From Luteimonas sp. MC1750 (GTDB lineage: Bacteria > Pseudomonadota > Gammaproteobacteria > Xanthomonadales > Xanthomonadaceae), in contig NZ_CP067113.1 of the NCBI RefSeq assembly GCF_016615955.1, forward strand, positions 2,170,001-2,234,000: a stretch of DNA of 64,000 nt, written 5' to 3'. Shown here piece by piece: positions 56,831 to 64,000 of the stretch. The first letter of the stretch is position 1. Each line of letters opens with the position of its first letter. The translations under genes were made by a program, and so were the position numbers. The notes under the pieces are model-generated. The model had not been told where the DNA came from. It ran no database searches and saw only the letters and a list, made by a program, of their open reading frames with translations.

Positions 56831-58717
56831 TCAGCTTCCGGCGTCGGCCCCGCGCTTGATCGCATCAGCGATCTCGCCCAGCGCCCCGGGATCGTCGAGG
56901 GTCGACAGGTCGCCCGGATCGCGATGCTCGGCCAGGGCCTGGATCGAGCGCCGCAGCAGCTTGCCCGAGCGCGTCTTGGGTAGTGACGCGACCACGTAGA
57001 TCCGCGCCGGGCGCGCGATCGCGCCCAGCTGCTCCACCACCCTGCCCTGCATCTCCTGCGCGGCCAGCGACGCATCTGCGGCCTGCTTCAGCGTGGCGAA
57101 CACCACCGGCACCTGGCCCTTGATCTCGTCGTGAACGCCGATCACCGCGACCTCGGCCACGCCCGGATGGCCCGACACCGATTCTTCGATCTCGCGCGTG
57201 CCCAGGCGGTGCCCGGCCACGTTGATGACGTCGTCGGTGCGGCCGAGGATGTACGCATAGCCGTCCTCGTCGCGGATCGCCCAGTCCAGCGAGCTGTAGA
57301 GCGGCTCGCTGAAGTGGCTGAAGTAGCTGGCGATGAAGCGCTCGTCGTTGCGCCAGACCGTGCTCAGGCATCCCGGCGGCAGCGGCGGCTGGATCACCAG
57401 CACGCCCTTCTCGCCCGCCGGCGCGTCCTCGCCGGTGACCTCGTCGATCACCCGCAGCCTGTAGCCCAGGTTCGGCAGGCCGGGAGAGCCCAGCTTGATG
57501 GGCTTCATGTCCAGCCCCGGCATCATGGTCAGCACCGGCCAGCCGGTCTCGGTCTGCCAGTAGTTGTCGATCACCGGCTTGCCGAGCACGCCGGAGATCC
57601 AGCGCGCGGTTGGCTCGTCCAGCGGCTCGCCGGCCAGGAACAGGTACTCCAGTTTCGACAGGTCGCGGTCGGTGATGTACGTGGTGTCGAATTTCTTCAG
57701 CACCCGCAGCGCGGTGGGCGCGGAGAACAGCGTGCGCACGCCGTAGCGTTCGCACAGCTCCCACCAGATGCCCGGATCCGGCCGGGTCGGCATTCCCTCG
57801 TAGATGATCGAGGTCGCGCCCGCGATCAGCGGCCCGTAGACATTGTAGGAATGCCCCACCACCCAGCCGATGTCGGAGGTGGAGAACATCACCTGGCCGG
57901 GCCGGATGTCGTAGACCGCCCACATCGACAGCGCCAGCGCCACGGCATAGCCGCCGACGTCGCGCTGCACGCCCTTGGGCGTGCCGGTGGTCCCGGACGT
58001 GTAGAGGATGTAGCTGGGTTCGTTCGACTCCAGCCACTGCACGGGCACCTGCGCGTCTTCATGGTCGCGCCGCAGCGTCGCGTAGTCGAAGTCACGACCC
58101 TCCTGCATCGGCACCTCGGCCAGCCCGCGGCTGACCACCAGCACGTGCGCTGGCGGATGCGCGGCCTGGGCCAGCGCGTCGTCCACCAGCGGCTTGAACG
58201 GGATGACCTTGCCGCCGCGGCTGCCTGCGTCGGCGCAGACCAGCACCTTCGGCTCGGCATCGTCGATCCGCAGCGCCAGGTTCTTCGCGGCGAAGCCGCC
58301 GAACACCACCGAGTGGATCGCGCCGATGCGCGCGCAGGCCAGCATCGCCACCACCGCATCCACGGTGTGCGGCATGTAGACCACCACCCGGTCGCCCTTG
58401 CCCACGCCCAGCGAGCCGAGCACGGCGGCGAACACGTTCACTTCGCGATGCAGCTCGCGGTAGCTCAGCTCGCGGACGGTGTCGGTCTCGGTGGAGTAAC
58501 CCACCAGCGCGAGCTGGTCGCCGCGCTCCTCCAGATGCCGGTCGACCGCGTTGTAGCAGAGGTTGGTCTCGCCGCCGACGAACCATTTGCGGAACGGCGG
58601 GTTGGAGTCGTCGAGGATCTTCTCCGGCGCCTTGTGCCAGTAAACAGCCTGCGCCTGTTCGGCCCAGAAGGCCTCCGGCTCCTCGACCGAACGCCGGTAA
58701 ACGTCTTCGTAGCGCAT
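56831..58717 (-). CDS. prpE: Propionyl-CoA synthetase
   Basis: A 628-residue AMP-forming acyl-CoA synthetase. Motifs: [47 protein letters not shown] (P-loop), [11 protein letters not shown], the hinge [19 protein letters not shown] and catalytic Lys in [11 protein letters not shown]. Acetyl- and propionyl-CoA synthetases are close; the genomic context with prpB and prpC and the length (PrpE about 628, Acs about 650) favour propionate. ATG 58717 follows a GGAG site. Confidence 0.9.
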   Translation of the reverse strand: MRYEDVYRRSVEEPEAFWAEQAQAVYWHKAPEKILDDSNPPFRKWFVGGETNLCYNAVDRHLEERGDQLALVGYSTETDTVRELSYRELHREVNVFAAVLGSLGVGKGDRVVVYMPHTVDAVVAMLACARIGAIHSVVFGGFAAKNLALRIDDAEPKVLVCADAGSRGGKVIPFKPLVDDALAQAAHPPAHVLVVSRGLAEVPMQEGRDFDYATLRRDHEDAQVPVQWLESNEPSYILYTSGTTGTPKGVQRDVGGYAVALALSMWAVYDIRPGQVMFSTSDIGWVVGHSYNVYGPLIAGATSIIYEGMPTRPDPGIWWELCERYGVRTLFSAPTALRVLKKFDTTYITDRDLSKLEYLFLAGEPLDEPTARWISGVLGKPVIDNYWQTETGWPVLTMMPGLDMKPIKLGSPGLPNLGYRLRVIDEVTGEDAPAGEKGVLVIQPPLPPGCLSTVWRNDERFIASYFSHFSEPLYSSLDWAIRDEDGYAYILGRTDDVINVAGHRLGTREIEESVSGHPGVAEVAVIGVHDEIKGQVPVVFATLKQAADASLAAQEMQGRVVEQLGAIARPARIYVVASLPKTRSGKLLRRSIQALAEHRDPGDLSTLDDPGALGEIADAIKRGADAGS

Positions 58718-58864
58718 GACGGTCTCCAAGTGTCCCGATCGAGGCTAGTCCGCCACGCCGCCACGCGCGCTACGACGTTGGTCGAATGCCTTCGCCGCAC
58801 GATGTCCGGGGGCCGGACACGAAAAGGCTCTTTCCACACAGCGCGGGGTGATGGCGTGTGTGCC

Positions 58865-58900
58865 GGTGCACTTGGTGCACCTGGTGCGCCTGGTGCGCTC
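58865..58900. repeat. Four-copy 9-bp tandem repeat
   Basis: Four consecutive 9-base units of the form GGTGCRCYT lie about 150 bases upstream of prpE. The gene-free interval 58718-59425 contains this tract, two long palindromes and the mdh terminator; no gene is credible in it. Confidence 0.7.
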
Positions 58901-58939
58901 TGGGGAGTCGATGGGGCGCGCTCCGTCGTGATCCGGCCT

Positions 58940-59055
58940 GCCCGTCCCGTGCCCAGGGGGTGTGCTCCCCCGGCAGTCTCCGCGTCCTGCTACCACTGCC
59001 GGCCGCCGGCCATCCATGGCCGGCTGTACGCACACCCCCTGGGCACGGGACGGGC
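58940..59055. repeat. Long palindromic element, copy 3 (forward)
   Basis: Two 26-base arms (58940-58965 and 59030-59055) are perfectly complementary. The interior carries GTCTCCGCGTCCTGCT and the inner dyad GCCGGCCAT / ATGGCCGGC, as in copy 1 at 34168. Two arm positions that differ from copy 1 are changed on both arms so that pairing is kept. The similarity continues a little beyond the right arm (GACGGGCTGTGGC, then CGGCTTCGG). Confidence 0.87.
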
Positions 59056-59193
59056 TGTGGCGTTATTCGGCTTCGGACCGAAGATCAAAAGCGGGGCGCC
59101 CGTGTGGCCGGGCCCTGATCGTCAGGTCCGGTGAGGGCTCGATCGCTCCGGACGTAGGCGCGCTTGCTCCACCCGACCGCCCAGAAGGTCCAG

Positions 59194-59308
59194 GCCCGCC
59201 GTGGATGCAGGGGGATGCCCAGAGCCGGCCATGGATGGCCGGCGGCCGGATGATGGGAGCAGGACGCGGAGACATCCGGCTGGGCATCCCCCTGCGTCCA
59301 CGGCGGGC
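59194..59308. repeat. Long palindromic element, copy 4 (reverse)
   Basis: Two 29-base arms (59194-59222 and 59280-59308) pair at 28 of 29 positions, the exception being a T-G wobble. The interior GAGCCGGCCATGGATGGCCG and GAGCAGGACGCGGAGAC is the reverse complement of copy 3's core. It lies 138 bases after copy 3 in opposite orientation, mirroring the copy 1/copy 2 arrangement. Confidence 0.85.
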
Positions 59309-59363
59309 GGCGCGCATCTTCTTGAAGCAATGCCCCGCCGATCTTGAGAAGAGCCAAAACGAA

Positions 59364-59388
59364 AACGACCGGGCCAGGCCCGGTCGTT
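59364..59388 (-). terminator. Terminator after mdh
   Basis: Inverted repeat AACGACCGGGCC / GGCCCGGTCGTT with a minimal loop, followed on the minus strand by TTCGTTTTGG, 38 bases beyond the mdh stop: a standard intrinsic terminator. Confidence 0.85.
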
Positions 59389-59425
59389 CCGATAGCGCCA
59401 TTGCGGGACGGATCCCGCAGGCGTG

Positions 59426-60412
59426 TCAGCCCAGCAGGTGGGCGACGCCTTCGCGCTCTTCCTCGAGCTCGGCAAGCGTCTTGTCCATCGCCGCCCGGCT
59501 GAATTCGTCGATCTCGAGACCTTCGATCCGGGTGTACTCGCCGTTTTCGGTGGTCACAGCGACGCCGTAGATCACGCCCTCGGGGATGCCATAGCCGCCA
59601 TCGGACGGCACGCCCATGGTCACCCACTTGCCGTTCGAACCCAGCACCCAGTCGCGGATGTGGTCGATGGCGGCGTTGGCGGCGGAGGCGGCCGAGGACA
59701 GGCCGCGCGCCTCGATGATCGCCGCGCCGCGCTTGCCGACCTGCGGGATGAACGCATTGGCGTTCCAGTCCGCGTCGTTGATCCTGTCCTTCAGCGATTC
59801 GCCCTTGACGGTGGCGAAGCGGTAGTCGGGATACATGGTCGGGCTGTGGTTGCCCCAGACCACCAGCTTCTCGATGTCGCCGACAGCCACGCCGGCCTTG
59901 TTGGCCAGCTGGCTCAGCGCGCGGTTGTGGTCCAGGCGCAGCATCGCCGTGAAGTTCTTCGCCTTGAGGTCCGGCGCCGACTTCATCGCGATGTAGGCAT
60001 TGGTATTGGCCGGGTTGCCGACCACCAGCACCTTGACGTCGCGGCTGGCGACCTTGTTCAGCGCCGCGCCCTGGGCGGTGAAGATCTTGGCGTTCTCCAG
60101 CAGCAGGTCCTTGCGCTCCATGCCGGGGCCGCGCGGGCGCGCGCCGACGAGCAGCGCGATGTCCGCATCCTTGAACGCGACTTCGGGATCATCGGTGCCG
60201 ACCATGCCCGCCAGCAGCGGGAAGGCGCAGTCTTCGAGCTCCATCATCACGCCCTTGAGCGCGGCCTGGGCCTTCTCCATCGGCAGTTCCAGCAGCTGCA
60301 GGATGACGGGCTGGTCACGGCCCAGCATCTCGCCGGAAGCGATGCGGAACAGGAGGGCGTAACCGATCTGGCCGGCGGCGCCGGTGACGGCAACTCGGAC
60401 GGGGGTCTTCAT
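59426..60412 (-). CDS. mdh: Malate dehydrogenase (NAD)
   Basis: A 328-residue TCA-cycle enzyme. It begins [20 protein letters not shown] (NAD-binding GxxGxxG) and has [15 protein letters not shown] (substrate Arg loop), [25 protein letters not shown] (catalytic Asp/Arg) and [12 protein letters not shown] (catalytic His). This is the long bacterial type of about 328 residues found in Xanthomonadaceae and Betaproteobacteria. Followed by a clear terminator, probably monocistronic. Confidence 0.96.
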   Translation of the reverse strand: MKTPVRVAVTGAAGQIGYALLFRIASGEMLGRDQPVILQLLELPMEKAQAALKGVMMELEDCAFPLLAGMVGTDDPEVAFKDADIALLVGARPRGPGMERKDLLLENAKIFTAQGAALNKVASRDVKVLVVGNPANTNAYIAMKSAPDLKAKNFTAMLRLDHNRALSQLANKAGVAVGDIEKLVVWGNHSPTMYPDYRFATVKGESLKDRINDADWNANAFIPQVGKRGAAIIEARGLSSAASAANAAIDHIRDWVLGSNGKWVTMGVPSDGGYGIPEGVIYGVAVTTENGEYTRIEGLEIDEFSRAAMDKTLAELEEEREGVAHLLG

Positions 60413-60512
60413 GGGGTGGCTCCGATGGTGCGTGGGATTGGAGGGAATGCGTGTGCGGCGCAGGACACAGCGACGGTCCGGGCCCGTGGATCCGGCCCGG
60501 ACCGGCCAGGGC

Positions 60513-61712
60513 TCATTCGAGCTCGGCGAAGAATTCCTGGATGCGCGCAAGGCCCGGCGCCAGCTGAGGCGTCGGGCAGGTGTAGCTGATGCGCAGGCCG
60601 CGCGGCTCGCCGAAGGCCGAACCGGGCACGCAGGCCACGCCCTTCGCTTCAAGCAGGGCGGCGCAGAACTCGACGTCGTTGTTGATGACCTTGCCCGAGT
60701 GCGACTTCCCGAAGGCGCAGCTGATATCCGGGAAGGCATAGAACGCGCCCTGCGGCACCGGGCAGACCACGCCGGGAATGGCATTGAGTGCGGCCACGAC
60801 CTGGTCGCGCTTGCCCTGGAACTCGGCGCAGCGCGCGGCGGGCACGTCCTGCGGGCCCGACAGCGCGGCCGCGGCGGCGGCGGCCACCACTTCCGGCAGG
60901 CTGGTGATGTGGTTCGAGTTCATCGTGGTCACGGCCTGCGCCACGACCTCGGGGCCGGCCATCAGGCCGACGCGCCAGCCCGGCATGCCATAGGTCTTGG
61001 ACAGCGAATCGACGAAGATCACGCGGTCGCGCAGCTCGGGGCGCGCGTGCACGAAGTTGTGGTAGCCGACGCCGTCGAACACCATCGAGTTGTAGATGTC
61101 GTCGGTGATGATCCAGGTGTCGGGGTGGCGGGCGACGACGTCGGCCAGCGCCGCGATCTCGTCCTTCGTATAGACCATGCCCGTCGGGTTGGACGGGTTG
61201 TTGAACAGGAAGAGCTTCGGCTTCCTGGCCAACGCGGCGTCGAGCTGCTCCGGGGTCAGCTTGTAGTCCTGCTCCGCCGGGCACGGCAGCAGCTGGACGT
61301 CGGCGCCGACGATCTCGGCGATGTCCATGTAGCTGGTCCAGTACGGGGTGGCAAAGGCGAACCCGTCGCCCTCGTCCAGCAGCGCTTCGGCCAGGTTGTA
61401 AAGGATGTGCTTGGCGCCCACGCCGGTCGCGCAGTTGGCGCGGGCGTAGCCCGTCAGGCCCAGGCCGTCGAGATGGCCGATGAAGGCGTCGAGCAGGCCG
61501 GCGGCGCCGCGGTTGCTGCCGTACTGGCCGGAATCGACGTCCAGCGCCTTGCGCGCGGCGGCATAGACGTGCTCGCCGGGCAGGAAATTGGGGACGCCGA
61601 TCGAGAAGCTGATGATGTCGCGGCCTTCGGCCTTGAGGCGCTGGGCCGTTTCGGCCACCACCATGATCGCGCTGGGCTTGGCGCGACCCATGCGCTTGGC
61701 AAGCTGGGGCAT
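60513..61712 (-). CDS. Aspartate-type PLP aminotransferase
   Basis: A 399-residue class I aminotransferase of the aspartate Ib type: [60 protein letters not shown] and the Schiff-base Lys in [17 protein letters not shown], with the substrate Arg near LRISYTCP. Likely converts aspartate and 2-oxoglutarate, though related enzymes also act on prephenate or aromatic substrates. ATG 61712 ([14 protein letters not shown]) fits the family. It lies 100 bases upstream of mdh on the same strand. Confidence 0.9.
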   Translation of the reverse strand: MPQLAKRMGRAKPSAIMVVAETAQRLKAEGRDIISFSIGVPNFLPGEHVYAAARKALDVDSGQYGSNRGAAGLLDAFIGHLDGLGLTGYARANCATGVGAKHILYNLAEALLDEGDGFAFATPYWTSYMDIAEIVGADVQLLPCPAEQDYKLTPEQLDAALARKPKLFLFNNPSNPTGMVYTKDEIAALADVVARHPDTWIITDDIYNSMVFDGVGYHNFVHARPELRDRVIFVDSLSKTYGMPGWRVGLMAGPEVVAQAVTTMNSNHITSLPEVVAAAAAAALSGPQDVPAARCAEFQGKRDQVVAALNAIPGVVCPVPQGAFYAFPDISCAFGKSHSGKVINNDVEFCAALLEAKGVACVPGSAFGEPRGLRISYTCPTPQLAPGLARIQEFFAELE

Positions 61713-61816
61713 TGCGGGAACCTCGGGAAGTGGAGTGGCGGGGCGCGCCGGGAAAGCCCGGAAAACGCGGTTTGCAGCCGCGTATTCTAGCATCGCGCCC
61801 CGCCGGGACCGCTGGC

Positions 61817-62311
61817 TCAGGCGGCCAGGATCCGGTTCCACTCGGCGACGCGGTCGGCCTTCGCGGCCAGCACGGTGTCGGCATCGCCCTCGATCTTCAC
61901 CGACTTGATGGCGTCGCCCTGCTTGACGGCATCGACCACGTCCAGGCCCTCGGTGACCTTGCCGAACACGGTGTGCTTGCCATCCAGCCAGTCGGTCTTG
62001 ATGTGGGTGATGAAGAACTGGCTGCCATTGGTGTTGGGGCCGGCGTTGGCCATGGACAGCACGCCGCGGTCGTGCTTCACGCCGTTGCTGGCCTCGTCCT
62101 CGAACTTGTAGCCGGGGCCACCGGTCCCGGTGCCCTTGGGGCAGCCGCCCTGGATCATGAAGTCGGGAATGACGCGGTGGAAGGTCAGGCCATCGTAGAA
62201 GCCGCGCCTGGCGAGGTTCACGAAGCTGGCGACGGTCAGCGGGGCCTTGTCGGCGTAAAGCTCGACCTTGATCTGGCCACGGTCGGTGTCGAAAACGGCG
62301 TTCAGGGACAT
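61817..62311 (-). CDS. ppiB: Cyclophilin-type peptidyl-prolyl isomerase
   Basis: A 164-residue cytoplasmic cyclophilin without signal peptide. Motifs: [19 protein letters not shown] (catalytic Arg/Phe), [35 protein letters not shown]. It accelerates cis-trans isomerisation of prolyl bonds. ATG 62311 gives [18 protein letters not shown]; longer frames upstream would run into the divergent typA region. Confidence 0.95.
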   Translation of the reverse strand: MSLNAVFDTDRGQIKVELYADKAPLTVASFVNLARRGFYDGLTFHRVIPDFMIQGGCPKGTGTGGPGYKFEDEASNGVKHDRGVLSMANAGPNTNGSQFFITHIKTDWLDGKHTVFGKVTEGLDVVDAVKQGDAIKSVKIEGDADTVLAAKADRVAEWNRILAA

Positions 62312-62501
62312 GTCGGGGATTCCTCGGGGGGTGTCGGGACGGGAGCTGGACCGGGCGGCGCCGGGCCGCGGACCTGAAGTGGAGCCACCCTGCCGCATTG
62401 CAACACTAGGTGGCGGGGGCGAGTGACAGTATAATGGTCGGCTTCCCCGCCACAGGCCCAATGCGCCCTGCCCCAAGAAGGCACGAGGTGCGGTTTTCCC
62501 G

Positions 62502-64000
62502 ATGTCCATCGAACGCCTCCGCAACATCGCCATCGTCGCCCACGTCGACCACGGCAAGACCACCCTCGTCGACCAGCTGCTCAAGTCGTCCGGCACCCTT
62601 GACGAACGCGCCGCCGTCCCCGACCGCGTGATGGACAGCGGCGACATCGAAAAGGAACGTGGCATCACGATCCTGTCCAAGAACACCGCCATCCGCTGGA
62701 CCAATCCGACCACCGGCGAGGTCTGGCGCATCAACATCGTCGACACCCCCGGCCACGCCGACTTCGGTGGCGAGGTCGAGCGCGTGCTGTCGATGGTCGA
62801 CTCGGTGCTGGTGCTGGTCGACGCGATGGACGGCCCCATGCCGCAGACGCGCTTCGTGACCCAGAAGGCCTTCGCGATGGGCTTCCGGCCGATCGTCGTG
62901 GTGAACAAGGTCGACCGCCCGGGCGCGCGTCCCAGCTGGGTGCTGGACCAGACCTTCGACCTCTTCGACCGCCTCGGCGCCACCGACGACCAGCTCGACT
63001 TCCCGGTGGTCTACGCCTCCGGCCTCAACGGCTACGCCGGCCTCGAGGACACCGTGCGCAGCGGCGACATGACGCCCCTGTTCGAGGCGATCTGCGAGCA
63101 CGTGCCCGCGCCGCCAGTCGATCCGGATGGCCCGTTCCAGATGCGCGTCACCTCGCTGGACTACAACAACTATGTCGGCGTGATCGGCATCGGCCGCGTC
63201 CAGCGTGGCAAGGTCAAGACCAACCAGTCGGTGACCGTCATCGCCGCCGACGGCAAGACCCGCAACGCCAAGGTGCTGCAGGTGCTCGGCTTCATGGGCC
63301 TGGAGCGCGTCGAGGTGCAGGAAGCGCGCGCCGGCGACATCATCGCCTTCTCGGGCATCGAGGGCCTGGGCATCTCGGACACGCTGTGCGACCCCTCGGC
63401 GGTCGAGCAGCTGCCGGTGCTGACCGTCGACGAACCCACGATCTCGATGACCTTCCAGGTCAACGATTCGCCCTTCGCCGGCGTCAAGGACCGCTCGGGT
63501 GGCAAGTACCTCACCAGCCGCCAGCTGCGCGACCGCCTCACCCGCGAGACCGCGCACAACGTGGCGCTGCGGGTCGAGGACACCGCCGACGCCGACAAGT
63601 TCAAGGTGTCCGGCCGCGGCGAGCTGCACCTGTCGATCCTGATCGAGAACATGCGCCGCGAAGGCTACGAGCTGGCGGTGTCGCGCCCGGAAGTCATCGT
63701 GCGCACGGTTGACGGCGTGGTCGAGGAACCCTACGAGGCGCTGGTCGTCGACATGGACGAGCAGTTCCAGGGCGGCGTCATGGGCCGCCTGGGCGAGCGC
63801 AAGGCGCTGCTGCAGAACATGGAGCCCGACGGCAAGGGCCGCGTGCGCCTGGACTACATCATCCCGGCGCGTGGCCTGATCGGCTTCCAGACCGAGTTCA
63901 AGACGCTGACCGCAGGTACCGGCCTGCTCTTCCACGTCTTCGACCACTACGGTCCGAAGGCGGACGGCGACATCGGCCAGCGCAACAACGGCGTGCTGAT
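62502..64000 (+). CDS. typA: Translational GTPase TypA/BipA (partial, C-terminus cut)
   Basis: The first 499 codons of the ribosome-associated GTPase TypA/BipA (about 610 residues in full). It begins [20 protein letters not shown] (G1), with [11 protein letters not shown] (switch), [14 protein letters not shown] (G3) and [12 protein letters not shown] (G4), then EF-G-like domains II, III and V ([50 protein letters not shown]). It acts in 50S assembly and stress or cold adaptation. The remainder is beyond the right edge. Divergent from ppiB. Confidence 0.96.
   Translation, partial: MSIERLRNIAIVAHVDHGKTTLVDQLLKSSGTLDERAAVPDRVMDSGDIEKERGITILSKNTAIRWTNPTTGEVWRINIVDTPGHADFGGEVERVLSMVDSVLVLVDAMDGPMPQTRFVTQKAFAMGFRPIVVVNKVDRPGARPSWVLDQTFDLFDRLGATDDQLDFPVVYASGLNGYAGLEDTVRSGDMTPLFEAICEHVPAPPVDPDGPFQMRVTSLDYNNYVGVIGIGRVQRGKVKTNQSVTVIAADGKTRNAKVLQVLGFMGLERVEVQEARAGDIIAFSGIEGLGISDTLCDPSAVEQLPVLTVDEPTISMTFQVNDSPFAGVKDRSGGKYLTSRQLRDRLTRETAHNVALRVEDTADADKFKVSGRGELHLSILIENMRREGYELAVSRPEVIVRTVDGVVEEPYEALVVDMDEQFQGGVMGRLGERKALLQNMEPDGKGRVRLDYIIPARGLIGFQTEFKTLTAGTGLLFHVFDHYGPKADGDIGQRNNGVL

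Overview
This 64-kb, very GC-rich chromosomal segment most likely comes from a member of the Xanthomonadaceae/Lysobacteraceae (Lysobacter, Luteimonas or Pseudoxanthomonas type). I infer this from protein similarity to Xanthomonas families, the VirB7-to-VirB6 gene order of the first cluster, the tandem S46 dipeptidyl-peptidases, and the short GTGGGAGCGGCT-type intergenic repeats. No rRNA, tRNA, CRISPR, integrase, transposase or phage gene was found.

Layout. 0-3.3 kb: the minus-strand translation cluster thrS-infC-rpmI-rplT (rplT cut by the window edge). infC begins with AUC, and thrS is preceded by a candidate Thr-rich leader peptide and hairpin. 3.3-13.3 kb: a compact minus-strand type IV secretion operon in the order virB7-8-9-10-11-1-2-3-4-5-6, resembling the chromosomal bacteria-killing system of Xanthomonas. 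virD4, relaxase and recognised effector/immunity genes are absent from the window. 13.6-22.5 kb: accessory and cell-surface genes: a nucleotide pyrophosphatase/phosphodiesterase lipoprotein, an M14 peptidase-RidA fusion, a beta-lactamase-fold hydrolase, an ECF sigma factor with a membrane partner, a transglycosylase-like/amidase/LGFP peptidoglycan hydrolase, and a class-3-type lipase.

22.5-26.5 kb: histidine degradation (hutF and hutI, divergent) and an M19 dipeptidase. 26.5-32.3 kb: ribosomal protein bTHX, then a zinc module (merC-like gene, Zur box, His-rich ZnuD-like receptor, zur) enclosing two DNA alkylation repair genes. 32.5-36.4 kb: gltX, lpxH and a DUF455 gene among dense repeats. 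36.4-45.4 kb: purF, a double-SPOR DedD-like gene, folC, a phosphatase and two S46 peptidases; cvpA is not in its usual place between dedD and purF. 45.6-48.9 kb: tdh and kbl (threonine to glycine) separated by an exported HExxH protein. 49-52.9 kb: a pseudouridine synthase, a small exported protein and two OmpA paralogues whose 3' halves are almost identical. 53.3-54.5 kb: a small cell-wall hydrolase and a GST.

54.6-58.7 kb: prpE-prpB-prpC (propionate activation and part of the methylcitrate cycle). 59.4-64 kb: mdh, an aspartate-type aminotransferase, a cyclophilin and typA/bipA (cut by the right edge). Most of the window is housekeeping metabolism. The less ordinary parts are the T4SS, the envelope-hydrolase island, the zinc module, the OmpA repeat and two loci (34.2-34.6 and 58.9-59.3 kb), each with two long palindromes in opposite orientation whose arms show compensatory changes.
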